NCBI RefSeq assembly: GCF_022870885.1
Contig: NZ_CP091509.1
Location: forward strand, 1,488,001-1,552,000
From: Neisseria dumasiana
Lineage (GTDB): Bacteria > Pseudomonadota > Gammaproteobacteria > Burkholderiales > Neisseriaceae
DNA: 64,000 bases
Reading direction: 5' to 3'
In this document: piece after piece, positions 53,645 through 63,609 of the stretch
How positions within the stretch are numbered: position 1 is the first letter of the stretch
Layout: each line of letters starts with the position of its first letter
The notes under the pieces: generated by a model
The model's database searches: none
What the model was told of the DNA's origin: nothing
Seen by the model: the letters and a program-made list of their open reading frames with translations, nothing else
Made by a program: the position numbers and the translations under genes

Positions 53645-54791
53645 CTTGCAAGCCTTTGATTAATGTTTCGATATGCGTTGCTTCGTGGGCGGCGGTAAGG
53701 GTAATCCGCAGCCGCGCCTGCCCGACGGGTACGGTAGGCGGGCGGATGGCGGGTACATACAGGCCGTGCCTGCGCAGGGTAGCAGATGCGGATAAAGCCG
53801 CTTCGTTGCTGCCGCATAAAAAGGGCTGGATGGCGGTTTCAGACGGCATCAGGCGTTCCCGCAATCCGCATTCGGATAAGGCCGTCTGAAAAAAGCGGAT
53901 ATTGCCACGCAGTTTTTCACGCAAACCGTCGGCGGCACGAACGCGCTCCAAAGCAACAGACAGCGCGGCGGCTTGGGCGGGCGGAAAGGCGGTGCTGTAA
54001 ATCAGGTGGCGGGCGAACTGGGTGAGGTATTCGGCAACGGTGCGGCTGCACAATACCGCCGCGCCCATCAGCCCGACGGCTTTGCCGAAGGTAACGATCA
54101 ATATGTCGGGCTGCACGCCCGCCGCTGCCGCACTGCCGCGCCCTTCGCCGCCCAGCACGCCGATGCCGTGCGCATCGTCGAGCAGCAGCCACGCGCCGTA
54201 TCGTTCGCACAGGCTTTTCAGACGGCCTAAGTCGGCGGTGTCGCCGTCCATGCTGAACACGCCTTCGCTGGCCACCAAGATTCTTTTTCCTGCATGTTCA
54301 ATCAGTTGCTTTTCCAAAACATCGTATTGCCGATGGGCGAACCGCTTAAACTGCGCGGGGCCGAGAGCGGCGGCTTCCTGCATGGAGGCATGGCAAAGTT
54401 TATCAGCCAACAGCACGTCGTCTTTGCCCAACAAGCCGAGCAGCACGGCTTGGTTGGCGGCGTAACCGCTGGGAAACAGGATGGCGCGTTCGTAGCCGAG
54501 CCAATCGGCCAAACGGTTTTCCAACGTTTCGTGCGCATCGGTGTGGCCGCTAACCAAAGGCGAACCGCCGCTGCCGCTGCCGTATTGCGCCAAAGCCTGC
54601 TGCCACGCGGCGATAACGGCAGGGTCGCGGCTCAAACCGAGATAATCGTTGCCGGCGAAATTTAAATAGCGTTTGCCGCCGCTTTCGAGATACGGCGGCG
54701 CGGTATCGGCGCGGCGGGCGGTGCGGCGGCGGTAGGCTTGTTTGGCCGTTTGGCGGTCGAGCGCGGCTTGCAGGTGGTCGTTCCAGTTCAT
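53634..54791 (-). CDS. bioF: 8-amino-7-oxononanoate synthase
   Basis: PLP enzyme joining pimeloyl-ACP and alanine in biotin synthesis; 385 residues. LNFAGNDYLGLSRDP, GSGGSPLVSGHTDAHETLENRLADWLG, FSMDGDTADL, LLLDDAHGIGVLG and the PLP-lysine region VTFGKAVGLMGAAV near 235. Tandem ATGs at 54794 and 54791; the TTG at 54812 is less likely. Followed by bioC with 11-bp overlap. Confidence 0.93.
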   Translation of the reverse strand: MNWNDHLQAALDRQTAKQAYRRRTARRADTAPPYLESGGKRYLNFAGNDYLGLSRDPAVIAAWQQALAQYGSGSGGSPLVSGHTDAHETLENRLADWLGYERAILFPSGYAANQAVLLGLLGKDDVLLADKLCHASMQEAAALGPAQFKRFAHRQYDVLEKQLIEHAGKRILVASEGVFSMDGDTADLGRLKSLCERYGAWLLLDDAHGIGVLGGEGRGSAAAAGVQPDILIVTFGKAVGLMGAAVLCSRTVAEYLTQFARHLIYSTAFPPAQAAALSVALERVRAADGLREKLRGNIRFFQTALSECGLRERLMPSETAIQPFLCGSNEAALSASATLRRHGLYVPAIRPPTVPVGQARLRITLTAAHEATHIETLIKGLQDAV

Positions 54792-55048
54792 CATGGCTGC
54801 GGCGGGTTGCAAAGCGGCAGAGTGTGTATGGTTTCAGACGGCCTGTCAAATCGGCCTCCCTGCTCTGCCAAGCTGACTGTAAAAGCGGTTTTTTGATACA
54901 ATGTGCGGCATTTCAAACGCGGCTCTCTGCTTTTTTGCCTCCATACGGGCAACGCGTGTTGCCATACCGTTTACTTTTCTTTCATCCTGCCTCATGGGTT
55001 TTCAGACGGCCTGCATTAACTGTGAGGCCGTCTGAACTTGGAACTTCT

Positions 55049-56428
55049 ATGCTTTTCGATCTCAACCGCTATTCCTATCCCGTATTCCGCAAGGAAAACA
55101 AAAAGCTCGTGCTGCTTGCCCTGCCCATGCTGTTGGCACAGGTGGCTCAGGTGGGCGTGGGTTTTGTGGATACGGTGATGGCGGGCGGCGCGGGTAAAGA
55201 CGACTTGGCCGCCGTTGCCCTCGGCAGCAGCGCGTTTGCCACCGTATATATCACTTTTTTGGGCATCATGACGGCACTCAACCCGATGATTGCCCAGCTT
55301 TACGGCGCGGGCAAACTCGATGAAGTGGGCGAAACAGGGCGGCAAAGCATCTGGTTCGGCATGATGTTGGGCGTGATAGGCATGTTGTTGATGTGGCTGG
55401 CCATTGTTCCTTTTCAGAAGCTGTTAAGCCTGAATGACAACGTCGAAAGCATGATGGCCCAATATATGCTGTTTACCGGCTTGGCGATGCCTGCGGCAAT
55501 GGTGCACCGCGCCCTGCATGCCTATGCCTCAAGCCTAAACCGCCCGCGCGTAATCATGATTGTGAGCTTTTTGGCGTTTTTTCTGAACGTGCCGCTCAAT
55601 TATGCGTTTGTTTACGGCAAATTCGGTATGCCCGAACTGGGCGGCGCGGGTTGCGGTGTGGCCACTACCTTGGTGTTTTGGTTTAATGCCGCCGCGCTGT
55701 GGCTGTATGTGGTGAAGCAGAAATACTTCAGGCAGTTCAAGCTCACCGAGCGGTTCAGCAAGCCCGATATGAAGGTGTTCAAACAAATTTGGAAGCTCGG
55801 CGCACCCATCGGTTTGTCGTTTTTTCTCGAAGTGAGCCTGTTTTCGTGTATCGTGTTTCTGGTGGCGCGGCAAGGCGAAGATTATGTTGCGGCGCAGCAG
55901 GTGGTGATCAGCCTGACCAGTGTGATTTATATGATTCCGCAAAGCGTCGGTTCGGCGGGCACGGTGCGGGTGGGCTACACCATAGGGCGCGGCGAATACA
56001 AGCGCGCGCGTTATATTTCGGGCGTATCGCTGATTCTCGGTTTGGTGTTGGCGGTGGCAACGGCGTTATTGTTGGTGTTTTTCCGCTATCCGCTGGCCGG
56101 CATGTACACCGACGACACCGGCGTGCTGGCGATTGCGGCGGCCGTGCTGCTGTTTGCCGCGGTGTTCCAGCTTGCCGATGCCACCCAATGCGTCGCCTCT
56201 TACGCGCTGCGCGGCTATAAAGTAACCAAAATACCGATGCTGATTCATGCCGTGGCCTTTTGGGGCTTCGGTCTCGTGCCGGGTTATTTGTTGGCTTATT
56301 CGGCAGCCATGGGCATTTACGGCTTTTGGACGGCACTGGTTATTTCGCTCACGGTGGCGGCCGTATTGCTGGTTTGGTATTTGGAAATATGCAGCCGCAC
56401 CATGGCGGCGAGAAAAAGGATGTTGTGA
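55049..56428 (+). CDS. norM: MATE-family multidrug efflux pump NorM
   Basis: 459 residues, twelve membrane helices; the size equals Neisseria NorM. Motifs: ENKKLVLLALPMLLAQVAQVGVGFVDTVMAGGAGKDDLAAVALGSS near 16-60 and VRVGYTIGRGEYKRARY near 312. The frame extends to 54824, but that section includes two DUS copies and is not protein-like. ATG 55049 gives the standard N-terminus MLFDLNRYSYPVFRKE. Stop overlaps murB start (TGATG). Confidence 0.93.
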   Translation: MLFDLNRYSYPVFRKENKKLVLLALPMLLAQVAQVGVGFVDTVMAGGAGKDDLAAVALGSSAFATVYITFLGIMTALNPMIAQLYGAGKLDEVGETGRQSIWFGMMLGVIGMLLMWLAIVPFQKLLSLNDNVESMMAQYMLFTGLAMPAAMVHRALHAYASSLNRPRVIMIVSFLAFFLNVPLNYAFVYGKFGMPELGGAGCGVATTLVFWFNAAALWLYVVKQKYFRQFKLTERFSKPDMKVFKQIWKLGAPIGLSFFLEVSLFSCIVFLVARQGEDYVAAQQVVISLTSVIYMIPQSVGSAGTVRVGYTIGRGEYKRARYISGVSLILGLVLAVATALLLVFFRYPLAGMYTDDTGVLAIAAAVLLFAAVFQLADATQCVASYALRGYKVTKIPMLIHAVAFWGFGLVPGYLLAYSAAMGIYGFWTALVISLTVAAVLLVWYLEICSRTMAARKRML

Positions 56429-57468
56429 TGCAGCTATTGCATGATGTGGATTTAACGCCGTTCAACACGTTCGGCCTCAAAGCCGCGGCCCGCGATTTTG
56501 CGGTGCTCGAAAACGAAAACGATCTGCCCGAATTGGTGAAGCTGCCCGCATTCGACCGAGATACCGTGCTGTGGCTGGGCGGCGGCAGCAATATCCTGCT
56601 GATGCAGGACTACGACGGCTTGGTCGTCCACATGCGCAACAAAGGCATACGCGAGTTATCCCGTTCAGACGGCCTCGTTTATATAGAAGCACAGGCCGGA
56701 GAAGTGTGGCATGACTTTGTGTTGAAAACGCTGGACATGGGCTTGTGCGGTTTGGAAAACCTCAGCCTGATTCCCGGCACGGTAGGCGCATCGCCGGTGC
56801 AGAACATCGGCGCTTACGGCGTGGAAGTGAAAGACATCATCCACAGCGTGCGCTGCTTTGATTTAAACACCCTAAGCTTTGTCGAATTAAGCAATGCCGA
56901 CTGCTGCTTTTCCTACCGCGAAAGCCTGTTCAAACAGCAGGGCAAAGGCCGTTATGTGATTGTTTCGGTTGTATTTGCCTTAAAAGAACACTTCACCGCC
57001 AACGCCCGCTACGGCGATTTGGCCGCCGTGCTGGCCGAAGAATGCGCCGGCCGCGAAGCCACCGCAAAAGACGTCTGCCAAGCCGTATGCCGCATCCGCG
57101 CAAGCAAGCTGCCCGACCCCAAAGTGCTGGGCAATGTCGGCAGTTTTTTCAAAAACCCGATTGTCGATCACGAAACCGCACACCGGCTGCTGGCACTATA
57201 TCCAAACATGCCGCATTATCCGCAAACCGACGGCACGGTTAAGCTGGCTGCCGGTTGGCTGATCGATCAATGCGGTCTGAAAGGTTACGGCATAGGCGGC
57301 GCGGCGGTGCACGACAAACAGGCTTTGGTGCTGGTCAACAAACACCATGCGTCCGCCCAAGATGTGCATCGGTTGGCACAGCATATTTGCCGAACCGTTC
57401 AACAAACCTTCGGTGTAGCACTGCACGCCGAACCCAACTGGCTGCCGGCCTCTTTTTCGCTGTCATAA
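56428..57468 (+). CDS. murB: UDP-N-acetylenolpyruvoylglucosamine reductase
   Basis: FAD enzyme of peptidoglycan precursor synthesis; 346 residues, type I MurB. LTPFNTFGLKAAARDFAVLE, LWLGGGSNILL, the FAD-binding GLENLSLIPGTVGASPVQNIGAYGVEVKD near 115-143, FSYRESLFK with the catalytic Ser/Arg region, and GNVGSFFKNPIVD near 235. Translationally coupled to norM. Confidence 0.95.
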   Translation: MQLLHDVDLTPFNTFGLKAAARDFAVLENENDLPELVKLPAFDRDTVLWLGGGSNILLMQDYDGLVVHMRNKGIRELSRSDGLVYIEAQAGEVWHDFVLKTLDMGLCGLENLSLIPGTVGASPVQNIGAYGVEVKDIIHSVRCFDLNTLSFVELSNADCCFSYRESLFKQQGKGRYVIVSVVFALKEHFTANARYGDLAAVLAEECAGREATAKDVCQAVCRIRASKLPDPKVLGNVGSFFKNPIVDHETAHRLLALYPNMPHYPQTDGTVKLAAGWLIDQCGLKGYGIGGAAVHDKQALVLVNKHHASAQDVHRLAQHICRTVQQTFGVALHAEPNWLPASFSLS

Positions 57469-57507
57469 CACAAACACACTACCCGCAAACATTAGCGCAA
57501 AGCCCTT

Positions 57508-57566
57508 GCATATAGCCAACAACCTTGATTCTTACTAGGGCGTTGCCGCCTTATATTAAAAATCTG
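57508..57566. repeat. Repeat fragment related to the 47375-47533 element
   Basis: TATAGCCAACAACC at the left and GCCGCCTTATATTAAAAA at the right; the right part is the reverse of the 47396 segment. It ends just before the -10 box of the TetR gene. Confidence 0.4.
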
Positions 57567-57576
57567 TTTTCACGGC

Positions 57577-57582
57577 TATAAT
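57577..57582 (+). promoter_or_regulatory. -10 element of the TetR-family gene
   Basis: TATAAT 61 bp before the GTG start. Confidence 0.35.
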
Positions 57583-57643
57583 CACCAACCCGACAAGCAC
57601 CGGATAAAATGGGCGCAAGCAGTCCGCCCCAAGGAGTAACAAC

Positions 57644-58324
57644 GTGGCAAAAGAAGTAAAAACCAACACCTACACCAGAATCGTCGAAGCGGCTCTGGTG
57701 CTGTTTAACGAAGAAGGCGAGCGCAACATCAGCACCAACCATATCGCCGCCCATCTGGGCATCAGCCCCGGCAACCTTTATTACCATTTCCGCAATAAAG
57801 ACGAAATCATCGTCCAATTATTCAAACGATACAGCGAAGACCTGCTCAATTATCTGCACAACGCCGAACTGCCCGCAGGCGTGTGCGATGCCGTCAGCTA
57901 TATGTCGGGTATTTATGATGTTATGTGGCGCTACCGCTTTCTGTTCAGCGACGTCAACACCCTGTTGGCGCGAAGTGCCGAGCTTTTGGGCGAGCACAAC
58001 AACTTCACACAGGCAAAAGTGTCGCCGCTGTTGGTCAACCTGCTCACCCGCCTGAACGGTTTAGGCATCATCAAAGCCGACGAAACCGCCATGAACGATC
58101 TGGCCCTGAATATGTGGATGGTGACCAAATACTGGTTCGACTTCGACGGCTCGCTGCGCGGCCGCGCCAAGCTGACCGAAGATTCCAAAGTGCGCGGCAT
58201 CCGCCGTACTCTCAGCCTGTTGCGCCCGTATCTGCTGGAACAATATCTGGCCGAATTCGACACAACCGTAGCAGAATTATCGCTCGAAGCCGAATGCGTG
58301 AAAAAAAACGTTATCCAGCCATAA
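57644..58324 (+). CDS. TetR-family transcriptional regulator
   Basis: 226 residues from GTG 57644, with AAGGAG 7 bp upstream. HTH: RIVEAALVLFNEEGERNISTNHIAAHLGISPGNLYYHFRNKDEIIVQLF near 12-61. The C-terminal domain contains a conserved-looking MWMVTKYWFDF and ends without a recognised ligand motif. Monocistronic; targets unknown. Confidence 0.88.
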   Translation: MAKEVKTNTYTRIVEAALVLFNEEGERNISTNHIAAHLGISPGNLYYHFRNKDEIIVQLFKRYSEDLLNYLHNAELPAGVCDAVSYMSGIYDVMWRYRFLFSDVNTLLARSAELLGEHNNFTQAKVSPLLVNLLTRLNGLGIIKADETAMNDLALNMWMVTKYWFDFDGSLRGRAKLTEDSKVRGIRRTLSLLRPYLLEQYLAEFDTTVAELSLEAECVKKNVIQP

Positions 58325-58484
58325 GCCGGTTCAACGCCGTAACGGCCGTCTGAAACATATTTGCTCTTGTGCCGGGTTAAATGCGGTTGGCGGAGCCAAG
58401 ATGTTTCAGACGGCCTCATCGTATGAACCGCTCCGAATAAAAGCAAATTACGGTAAAAATTCTGCCTGTTTCCCCCGCCCTATC

Positions 58485-58518
58485 TTGCAATGGTAAAAAA
58501 GCGCACTATATTAAGTGC
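58485..58518 (+). promoter_or_regulatory. Promoter with palindromic -10 region before the YkvA gene
   Basis: TTGCAA (58485-58490) and TATATT (58507-58512), 16 bp apart. The -10 lies inside GCACT-ATATTA-AGTGC (58503-58518), a possible operator. Confidence 0.4.
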
Positions 58519-58573
58519 TACCAAATCTTTGAAATATCTGGCAATAATGCCGCACATCAAAAGGACGAGCACC

Positions 58574-58936
58574 ATGAACAGACCTTCTCCTGAAGAATTT
58601 ATCCCCAAATTCCGCAGAAGAAAATTAGACGAACCGGGCTTTCTGCGAAAAGTAGGCCGCGTAGCCGGCAAACTGGGCGCACCGGCCATCAGGCAGCTAT
58701 ACAGCCTGTATTATCTGTTTAAAGATCCCAAAACACCCAGCCGCACCAAAATCATTATTCTCGGCGCGTTGGTGTATTTTTTCAGCCCCATCGACAGCAT
58801 TCCCGACCTGCTGGGCCCGCTCGGCTTTACCGACGACATCGCCGTGATCGCATTGGTTTACACTCAAATGAAAAGCCATCTGACCGACGAAATCCGCGAC
58901 AGAGCACGCCGGGCTACCGAAAAACTCTTCGGTTGA
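58574..58936 (+). CDS. YkvA-family (DUF1232) protein
   Basis: 120 residues from ATG 58574 (AAAGGA upstream); the longer frame from 58490 starts inside the promoter. Core motif KIIILGALVYFFSPIDSIPDLLGPLGFTDDIAVIALVYTQMK near 59-100 defines DUF1232. Short, probably membrane-associated. Function unknown. Confidence 0.85.
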   Translation: MNRPSPEEFIPKFRRRKLDEPGFLRKVGRVAGKLGAPAIRQLYSLYYLFKDPKTPSRTKIIILGALVYFFSPIDSIPDLLGPLGFTDDIAVIALVYTQMKSHLTDEIRDRARRATEKLFG

Positions 58937-58997
58937 TTTCCATATAAAAAACTGCCGTCTGAAAACTTATTCAGACGGCAGTTTTTTATATGGAAAT
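58936..58997. terminator. 28-bp perfect inverted repeat with DUS core
   Basis: Arms 58936-58963 and 58970-58997 are exact reverse complements with a 6-nt loop AACTTA. The DUS forms the inner part and A6/T6 plus CATATAAA-type sequence the outer. It starts at the last base of the YkvA stop codon and sits between convergent genes, acting as terminator in both directions. Confidence 0.85.
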
Positions 58998-59053
58998 ACC
59001 AGTAGCTTTTAACAAATCAATCAAACATTTCCGGCAATTTTGTTACATCATCG

Positions 59054-59551
59054 TTACTGCAAAGGGCGCATAGCCATGACTTCCATCAGGAAGTTGGTAA
59101 ACGCCGGGTTGGAAGGCTTGTTTTTCATATTCGGCCAACGTTGGTGCCAACCTCTCAACGCATTTTGAATATACAGCTTCGATTGCTCGGTTGTAATCGC
59201 ACCGCGTTGGCTGTCTACGGCAGAGCGCAGATACACTTCATACATGCTGTCGTCCACCGAATTGCGGCCTACCTGCTGGATGCGGAATCTGTTGAGATAT
59301 TGCGCAGCTTGAACCTTGGTGATTTTGCCTTCGCTCACCTGATAGCTCAAACGGGTTGCTTCGTCTCTGATTTTAGAAACGTCCGCCCAATGGGTTTCTG
59401 CCAAGCGATACGGAGCGCGAACAGTCGGCTTCGGCGGCTCGGTTTTAACATTGGTGGGTCTGACAGGCACTTCTTTCAGGGTCGGAAGATAAATCGTCTC
59501 ACAACCCGCCAGTGCAACCAAAGTAACGAGGAATGGGATATGTTTTTTCAT
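59054..59551 (-). CDS. Predicted lipoprotein, unknown
   Basis: 165 residues. Lipoprotein signal MKKHIPFLVTLVALAGC, a proline-rich linker (PVRPTNVKTEPPKPTVRAPY), then a helical domain (LSYQVSEGKITKVQAAQYLNRFRIQQVGRNSVDDSMYEVYLRSAVDSQRGAITTEQSKLYIQNAL). ATG 59551 or 59560. TATAAT lies only about 8 bp before 59560, so either the real promoter is further up or the message is almost leaderless. Confidence 0.75.
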   Translation of the reverse strand: MKKHIPFLVTLVALAGCETIYLPTLKEVPVRPTNVKTEPPKPTVRAPYRLAETHWADVSKIRDEATRLSYQVSEGKITKVQAAQYLNRFRIQQVGRNSVDDSMYEVYLRSAVDSQRGAITTEQSKLYIQNALRGWHQRWPNMKNKPSNPAFTNFLMEVMAMRPLQ

Positions 59552-59728
59552 GGCTCGCATTATAATCAGGTTTATATAGATAATCCAACAATGAATTACA
59601 AACGGTCACTATTTCGGTTTAAATATATAGAATTCCCGGCATGAAATCCAGCCCCGCAAGCATTTGATAACTCAAATAAAAATAAACAGGCTATTCATTT
59701 TTTTTTGCCGCGCCGCCCGCTCTGCGGC

Positions 59729-59764
59729 AAAGGCCGTCTGAATTAACCTGTTCAGACGGCCTTC
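59729..59764 (-). terminator. DUS-pair terminator of dapD
   Basis: AAGGCCGTCTGAA and TTCAGACGGCCTT with loop TTAACCTG, 32 bp after dapD on the minus strand. Confidence 0.75.
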
Positions 59765-59795
59765 TCAAAAAGCGGGTGTTAGTTAATTGTAAAAC

Positions 59796-60614
59796 TTACA
59801 CGCCGCGCAACAGTTCGTTTACGCTGGTTTTGGCGCGGGTTTGCGCATCTACTTTCTTCACAATCACAGCGCAATACAGGCTGTGGCTGCCGTCTTTGCT
59901 CGGCAGGCTGCCCGATACCACCACCGAGCCGGCAGGCACGCGGCCGTAGTGGATTTCGCCGGTTTCGCGGTCGTAAATTTTGGTGGATTGGCCGATATAC
60001 ACGCCCATCGAAATCACGCTGCCTTCTTCTACAATCACGCCTTCAACGATTTCGGAACGCGCGCCGATAAAGCAGTTGTCTTCAATAATGGTCGGGCTGG
60101 CCTGCAACGGTTCCAATACGCCGCCGATACCCACGCCGCCGCTCAAATGCACGTTTTTACCGATTTGTGCGCACGAGCCTACGGTCGCCCAAGTGTCCAC
60201 CATCGAGCCTTCGTCCACATACGCGCCGATGTTCACATAAGAAGGCATCAGCACCACGTTTTTCGCTACGAAACTGCCACGGCGGGCAACGGCGCCCGGC
60301 ACGGCACGGAAACCGCCGGCTTTAAATTCTTCTTCGCTCCAGTCGGCAAACTTGGTCGGCACTTTGTCGAAATATTTGTTTACACCGTCGTTTTGCACTT
60401 CGTTGTCTTGAATGCGGAACGACAACAAAACGGCCTTCTTCGCCCACTCGTTCACGACCCATTTGCCGTCTTTTTTCTCGGCAACGCGCAAAGTGCCTGC
60501 ATCCAGTTGTTTCAAGGTTTCTTCAACGGCGGATTTTACTTCGGCCGTTACGGTAGCCGGTGTGATGTCGGCGCGGTTTTCAAAAGCGGTTTCGATGATG
60601 TTTTGTAATGACAT
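59796..60614 (-). CDS. dapD: Tetrahydrodipicolinate N-succinyltransferase
   Basis: Succinylase branch of diaminopimelate/lysine synthesis; 272 residues. Left-handed beta-helix hexapeptide repeats ([79 protein letters not shown]) occupy about 125-210. RBS AGGACAG upstream. Shares the pathway with dapF and dapB in this window. Confidence 0.95.
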   Translation of the reverse strand: MSLQNIIETAFENRADITPATVTAEVKSAVEETLKQLDAGTLRVAEKKDGKWVVNEWAKKAVLLSFRIQDNEVQNDGVNKYFDKVPTKFADWSEEEFKAGGFRAVPGAVARRGSFVAKNVVLMPSYVNIGAYVDEGSMVDTWATVGSCAQIGKNVHLSGGVGIGGVLEPLQASPTIIEDNCFIGARSEIVEGVIVEEGSVISMGVYIGQSTKIYDRETGEIHYGRVPAGSVVVSGSLPSKDGSHSLYCAVIVKKVDAQTRAKTSVNELLRGV

Positions 60615-60646
60615 GATTCTGTCCTGAGTTGGTTAAGTAGAAATGA

Positions 60647-60686
60647 AGGCCGTCTGAAAATCAGTTAACGCCTTTTTCAGACGGCA
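60647..60686. terminator. DUS inverted pair between aat and dapD
   Basis: AAGGCCGTCTGAAAA and TTTTTCAGACGGCAT; follows aat on the minus strand. Confidence 0.6.
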
Positions 60687-60758
60687 TTATATAACTGTAA
60701 AACCGGATAATGATACTGGGTGCAAGCGGTAAAGTCTGCTCGCAATGTTCGTTGCTTG

Positions 60759-61490
60759 TTAAGCACTTTCTGCATTATCTGCCAGTAAGTGTTTGGCGAT
60801 GTTGTTGTCCAAAGGCATTTCCGTAAGCCGTTTCAAGGCCGTCTGAAAATCTTCAAATGCTATCTGCTCCGAACCAAAACGCGCCAGATGGTGCGTATTC
60901 TGCTGGCAATCTATCAACTCAATACCGCATTGCGCTAAATAAGCCACGGCACGGGCAAAAGCGATTTTGGAAGCATCGGGCCGAACGGCAAACATGGATT
61001 CGCCGAAAAATACCTTTCCGATTTGTACGCCGTACAAGCCGCCCGCGAGTTTCAGACGGCCTGATTCATCGGGATACCAGCATTCAAACGAATGGGCATG
61101 CCCCATTTCATGCAAACGGATATACGCCTGCTGCATGCTGTCGGTAATCCATGTGCCGTCCTGCCCGGCTCTGGGTACATGCGCACAGGCTTGAATCACA
61201 GCGGAAAAGCATTGGTTGGCGGTTACGGCATACGGTTTGTTGCGCAGGGTTTTCTGCAACGAACGGCCGATATGGATCTTTTCGGGATACAGCACAGTAC
61301 GCGGCGACAAAGCCCACCAACATATCGGCTGGCCGTCTGAAAACCACGGGAAAATCCCTTGCCGGTAAGCCGCCAGCAGCCTTTCGGGGCTTAAATCGCC
61401 GCCTACGGCCACCAAGCCGTCGCGCTCCGCCACGGCTTCGGCCACATCGGGAAATGCTGTACCGTAATGGTCTAAAAAGGGAATATCCAT
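60759..61490 (-). CDS. aat: Leucyl/phenylalanyl-tRNA--protein transferase
   Basis: N-end-rule enzyme adding Leu/Phe to N-terminal Arg/Lys; 243 residues. LVAVGGDLSPERLLAAYRQGIFPWFSDGQPICWWALSPRTVL near 27-68, AGQDGTWITDSMQQAYIRLHEMGHAHSFECW and GGLYGVQIGKVFFGESMFA near 150-168 are diagnostic. Confidence 0.95.
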   Translation of the reverse strand: MDIPFLDHYGTAFPDVAEAVAERDGLVAVGGDLSPERLLAAYRQGIFPWFSDGQPICWWALSPRTVLYPEKIHIGRSLQKTLRNKPYAVTANQCFSAVIQACAHVPRAGQDGTWITDSMQQAYIRLHEMGHAHSFECWYPDESGRLKLAGGLYGVQIGKVFFGESMFAVRPDASKIAFARAVAYLAQCGIELIDCQQNTHHLARFGSEQIAFEDFQTALKRLTEMPLDNNIAKHLLADNAESA

Positions 61491-61494
61491 GCTT

Positions 61495-61552
61495 CAGACG
61501 GCCTTATAAAATTTCAGACGGCCTCAGGTTTACCGGGCCGTCTGAATCATTG
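61495..61552. repeat. Three DUS copies within 60 bp
   Basis: Two copies in TTCAGACGGCCT orientation and one in GGCCGTCTGAA orientation between fur and aat; the outer pair can form a hairpin that terminates fur. Confidence 0.7.
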
Positions 61553-61566
61553 TGCGGAACCTTGTC

Positions 61567-62004
61567 TCAACGCTTGCGTTTTTGCTGGCAGTCTCCGCAT
61601 ACGCCATACATATAAAGTGCGTGGTCAACCACTTTATAGCCGTTTTCTTCGGCGATTTTTTCTTGCAGGTTTTCGATTTCTTCGTTGTGGAATTCGGTTA
61701 CTTTGCCGCATTTTACGCACACGATATGGTCGTGGTGGTCACCTTTGTTCAGCTCGTAAACCGCTTTACCGGTTTCAAAGTGGTGGCGCAGCAAAATGCC
61801 GGCCTGCTCAAACTGGGTCAACACGCGGTAAATGGTGGCGACACCGATTTCAATACCTTCATCCAACAAAATGCGGTAAACATCTTCCGCGCTCAAATGT
61901 TCTTCAGCGTGAGTTTCAAATAAATCCAAGATTTTCAGACGCGGGCCGGTTACTTTTAAGCCGTTGTCTTTCAATTGGGCAATATTGCTGAAATTGTTTT
62001 CCAT
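61567..62004 (-). CDS. fur: Ferric uptake regulator
   Basis: Iron-sensing repressor; 145 residues from ATG 62004 (MENNFSNIAQLKDNGLKVTGPRLKILDLF), the size of Neisseria Fur. DNA-binding helix IGVATIYRVLTQFEQAG near 48-64; metal site HHFETGKAVYELNKGDHHDHIVCVKCGKVTEFHNEEIE; second CxxC in YGVCGDCQQK. Divergent from bamE. The siderophore receptor at 18462 is an obvious candidate target. Confidence 0.96.
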   Translation of the reverse strand: MENNFSNIAQLKDNGLKVTGPRLKILDLFETHAEEHLSAEDVYRILLDEGIEIGVATIYRVLTQFEQAGILLRHHFETGKAVYELNKGDHHDHIVCVKCGKVTEFHNEEIENLQEKIAEENGYKVVDHALYMYGVCGDCQQKRKR

Positions 62005-62037
62005 AATGCTCTCATACCGTTGTGGTCTAATTGCCGT

Positions 62038-62043
62038 TATAAT
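62038..62043 (+). promoter_or_regulatory. -10-like TATAAT in the fur/bamE divergent region
   Basis: TATAAT on the plus strand, 115 bp before bamE; no matching -35. Confidence 0.3.
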
Positions 62044-62158
62044 ACGCACTTTTAGCGGCTTTGCCCACTATAAGATGATAAAGGTTTCCAATTGCCTGAA
62101 CCTTTCAGGCATACCGACACCTAAAACCTGCTACGACTTGTCAACGAAAGGTAAACCT

Positions 62159-63423
<1,265 letters not shown>

Positions 63424-63426
63424 GTT

Positions 63427-63534
63427 GAGACCTTTGAAACCGCGGTGCGAATCCCGTTTAAGGTTTATATAGCCAATCAACTCGACTTTAACACGAGGCA
63501 GCAAGCCGCAAAAAATAAGCTGATTGACTATATA
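63427..63534. repeat. MITE end fragment followed by a short Correia-like element
   Basis: GAGACCTTTG (63427-63436) equals the terminus of the 3444 MITE. A 69-bp unit TATATAGCCAATCAA...GCTGATTGACTATATA (63466-63534) has inverted Correia-type ends. Confidence 0.6.
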
Positions 63535-63553
63535 CAGAGTACGGATAAAATTT

Positions 63554-63590
63554 GAGGCCGTCTGAAAAATAAGTTTTCAGACGGCCTTTT
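63554..63590. terminator. DUS-pair terminator between dapB and lolD
   Basis: AGGCCGTCTGAAAA and TTTTCAGACGGCCT followed by TTTT; between convergent genes. Confidence 0.8.
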
Positions 63591-63609
63591 TGGTTTTTAG
63601 CACCGAAAT

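Noticed and set aside
54824..55048. Longer N-terminus for norM
   Set aside because: Contains two translated DUS copies; the start at 55049 gives the family-typical protein length.
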